Shown piece after piece: positions 62,320 through 64,000 of a DNA stretch of 64,000 nt. The DNA is from Leucocoprinus leucothites. Taxonomy: Eukaryota > Basidiomycota > Agaricomycetes > Agaricales > Agaricaceae. The stretch covers positions 62,001 through 126,000 of the forward strand of contig JAACJO010000031.1 of assembly GCA_013368445.1 (NCBI GenBank), read 5' to 3'. The position numbers and the translations under genes are program-made. The notes beneath the pieces were generated by a model that had not been told where the DNA came from, ran no database searches, and saw only the letters and a list, made by a program, of their open reading frames with translations. Each line of letters begins with the position of its first letter. Position 1 is the first letter of the stretch.

Positions 62320-63464
62320 AGGGTTGTTTTCTTTATTTCCCTTGGTTCTGCTGCGCAGAGAGGGTTGTGCTGTGCTTCATATCTAATGTCTTCGTTCATC
62401 TGTTTACGACGCTGTGACGAAGGATTTACGACGACGGATATTATAGTGTGTATATTATAGTCTGGAAGACGCGAGCGTCCTCTCCATTTTCCTCTTCTCC
62501 CATCTCTCTTATTTTATTCTCTGCTTCATCTACACCCTTGCTTTGCTTTGTCCCTGTACATTTGACACTGGTGGTCGATGTTGATGGTTGATTTGGTGTA
62601 GCTTGGGTCTTTATAGATATGTTATACTATTAGGGAGATTGGAGTAGTATTTGTATTGGTAATGTTTACAAACTATTATGGAGGAAATGGAATTATATGG
62701 TTTTTGTATTGGAAAAAGGGTTGTTTGTTGAGTCTGCTGGGGTTGACAAAACGCAATATGTGGATAGTGTGTCCGCGTTGTTTTGTTTGAAATATTGTGA
62801 TTTGAAGTTATAGAACATTGTACCCTCGTTAGAAATTGTGTTACCATATAAGATAGTGGATATTGACGTATCTTATAGTAAATGAGGTGTGCAATAGATT
62901 CGACTTGAGGGTTATTCGAGTTTAGATTATCTGATAGAGTATGCAACAATATTTTAGCTGCTTGACGAGGTCTTAGCATGCTAGTATTGCAACAATCTAA
63001 AGCTGGAAATCGCCACAAATGCTTGCTAGGAAATATCGAAGAACGCCCCTAGCTATTACCAACGACTACTGGCGACTCGAATGCAGACAAAGGGGGCTCT
63101 CGTATGGTTGTTAGGCGCATTTTGTACAAAATATTGGACGCATCGCGCGGAGTCGCGCCGATGGGTCGTTTGAATTCCCCTCAGTAACACCCGAATTACT
63201 CCTGCATTCCGGCCGTTGGCAAACCAGGCATGGGCGCTGGGCGGTGGTGTGGCGGTGGTCACGGTCATCCTGAAACGGAAGTGGCTGTGTCCATCACCCA
63301 ATCAGGGTCCATGCCATGGAGAACGTTCCAACCTATTTTAACCTCCAAACAACGACCGCTCCTCTCATTGCCAGCCTCTGCTCCAACTACTTTCGTTTAC
63401 TTGTCCAACGTTCTCTCGCTCTTGCTTTAATCTCTTATCTTACTCTCACTAGTCGACTTCAACC
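62320..63464. other. Intergenic, 62320-63464
   Basis: 3' flank of AA9 copy 2, then AT-rich DNA (62600-63000), then the promoter of the GNA1-like gene. No gene supported. Confidence 0.45.
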
Positions 63465-64000
63465 ATGACCTCTGTACCTGTTTCTTCCCCCACCCAGGAA
63501 TACCCCAACTGGACTCCTGACCATTCACTCGATTTGTTGTTCCACCCCGACACCATCCCCGTCCAAGTGAGGCGGGAGCTTCATCAGGACTTGCATGTAC
63601 GTTTATCATTTTCTTTGAAAATCTACAGAAACTCATGGAGTGGGACAATAGGTTCGCCCCCTCGCCCGAACGGACTACAACCGCTCGCACCTTTCGGTCC
63701 TCTCGGTCTTAACAGTGGTTACCGACCCAGGTCTCGCCGCCTACCAAGCGCGGTTTGACCTTCTCCGTGCTGCTCCCCGGACAAATTACACCCTTGTCAT
63801 TGTTGACAAACCCACAGACCAAATTGTCGCTGTTGGTAGTGTCTTCATTGAGCACAAGTTCTTGAGGGGCTTGGGTAGTGTTGGACATATTGAAGATATC
63901 GCTGTTAACCCTAAGGTTCAGGGGAAGAAGCTTGGTTTGCGGGTCATTCAAGCTTTGACGGGGATTAGTGAACGTGAGGGGTGTTACAAGACTATCTTGA
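63465..64000 (+). CDS. Glucosamine 6-phosphate N-acetyltransferase (GNA1-like), 5' part
   Basis: GNAT-fold enzyme that acetylates glucosamine 6-phosphate with acetyl-CoA on the way to UDP-GlcNAc and chitin. ATG at 63465 (MTSVPVSSPTQEYPNW); exon 1 encodes 44 residues ending QDLH, then an intron of about 55 nt. Exon 2 has VRPLARTDYNRSHLSVLSVL and TLVIVDKPTDQIVAVGSVF. The acetyl-CoA motif follows: GHIEDIAVNPKVQGKKLGLR. The window ends within the frame after GCYKTIL, so about the last 15-25 residues are missing. Housekeeping gene. Confidence 0.9.

Overview
The window looks like nuclear DNA of a basidiomycete fungus, most probably an agaricomycete. Nearly every gene is split by short GT-AG introns of about 50-90 nt. 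The content fits a plant-litter or wood saprotroph: F-box/LRR-like proteins, GMC alcohol oxidases, two AA9 lytic polysaccharide monooxygenases, a NACHT NTPase and an alpha-type kinase. All calls come from reading the sequence; no database search was possible, and exon borders not quoted to the base are approximate.

Layout. 0-3 kb: two unrelated F-box-like genes, minus strand, the first cut by the window edge. 3.5-11.1 kb: a minus-strand cluster of GMC oxidoreductase (one premature stop), SDR oxidoreductase and an intact GMC paralogue. 12.7-15.1 kb: an MO25/Hym1-type scaffold gene and a weakly supported hypothetical gene. 15.7-17.3 kb: AA9 LPMO copy 1. 18.4-28.1 kb: an imperfect tandem duplication of about 3.8 kb. 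Each copy carries a small secreted-protein gene and the 3' end of a PUF6 gene, so one copy holds only a broken PUF6 tail. 27.3-32.2 kb: PUF6, an IES6-like INO80 subunit whose start codon appears to be split by an intron, and a mitochondrial-type unknown. 32.7-34.5 kb: a third F-box gene. 34.9-36.2 kb: a coding remnant interrupted by an 866-bp TA-flanked inverted-repeat element. 37.2-41.7 kb: an aryl-alcohol-oxidase-type GMC gene and a haloacid-dehalogenase gene.

43.8-55.7 kb is the most striking region. It is a DNA transposon with 49-bp terminal inverted repeats (48/49 match) and a perfect 7-bp target duplication. It carries two divergent genes, an integrase-core (DDE) transposase and an alpha-type protein kinase. 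A 6.4-kb Ty1/copia retrotransposon with its own perfect 5-bp target duplication sits inside the last intron of the kinase gene. The copia element looks recently silenced: its gag-pol frame has four in-frame TGA codons and no frameshift, and the LTRs differ only at four CpG sites. Without copia the carrier element is about 5.5 kb.

55.9-64 kb: a NACHT NTPase gene starting 138 bp from the transposon end, a decayed copy of the dehalogenase gene, AA9 LPMO copy 2 in opposite orientation to copy 1 but with a homologous promoter, and the start of a GNA1-type glucosamine-phosphate N-acetyltransferase.

Working together: the GMC oxidases (H2O2 or reduced quinones) and AA9 enzymes are plausible partners in extracellular oxidative attack on lignocellulose. 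PUF6, IES6, MO25 and GNA1 are housekeeping genes. The rest is lineage-expanded families and nested mobile DNA.
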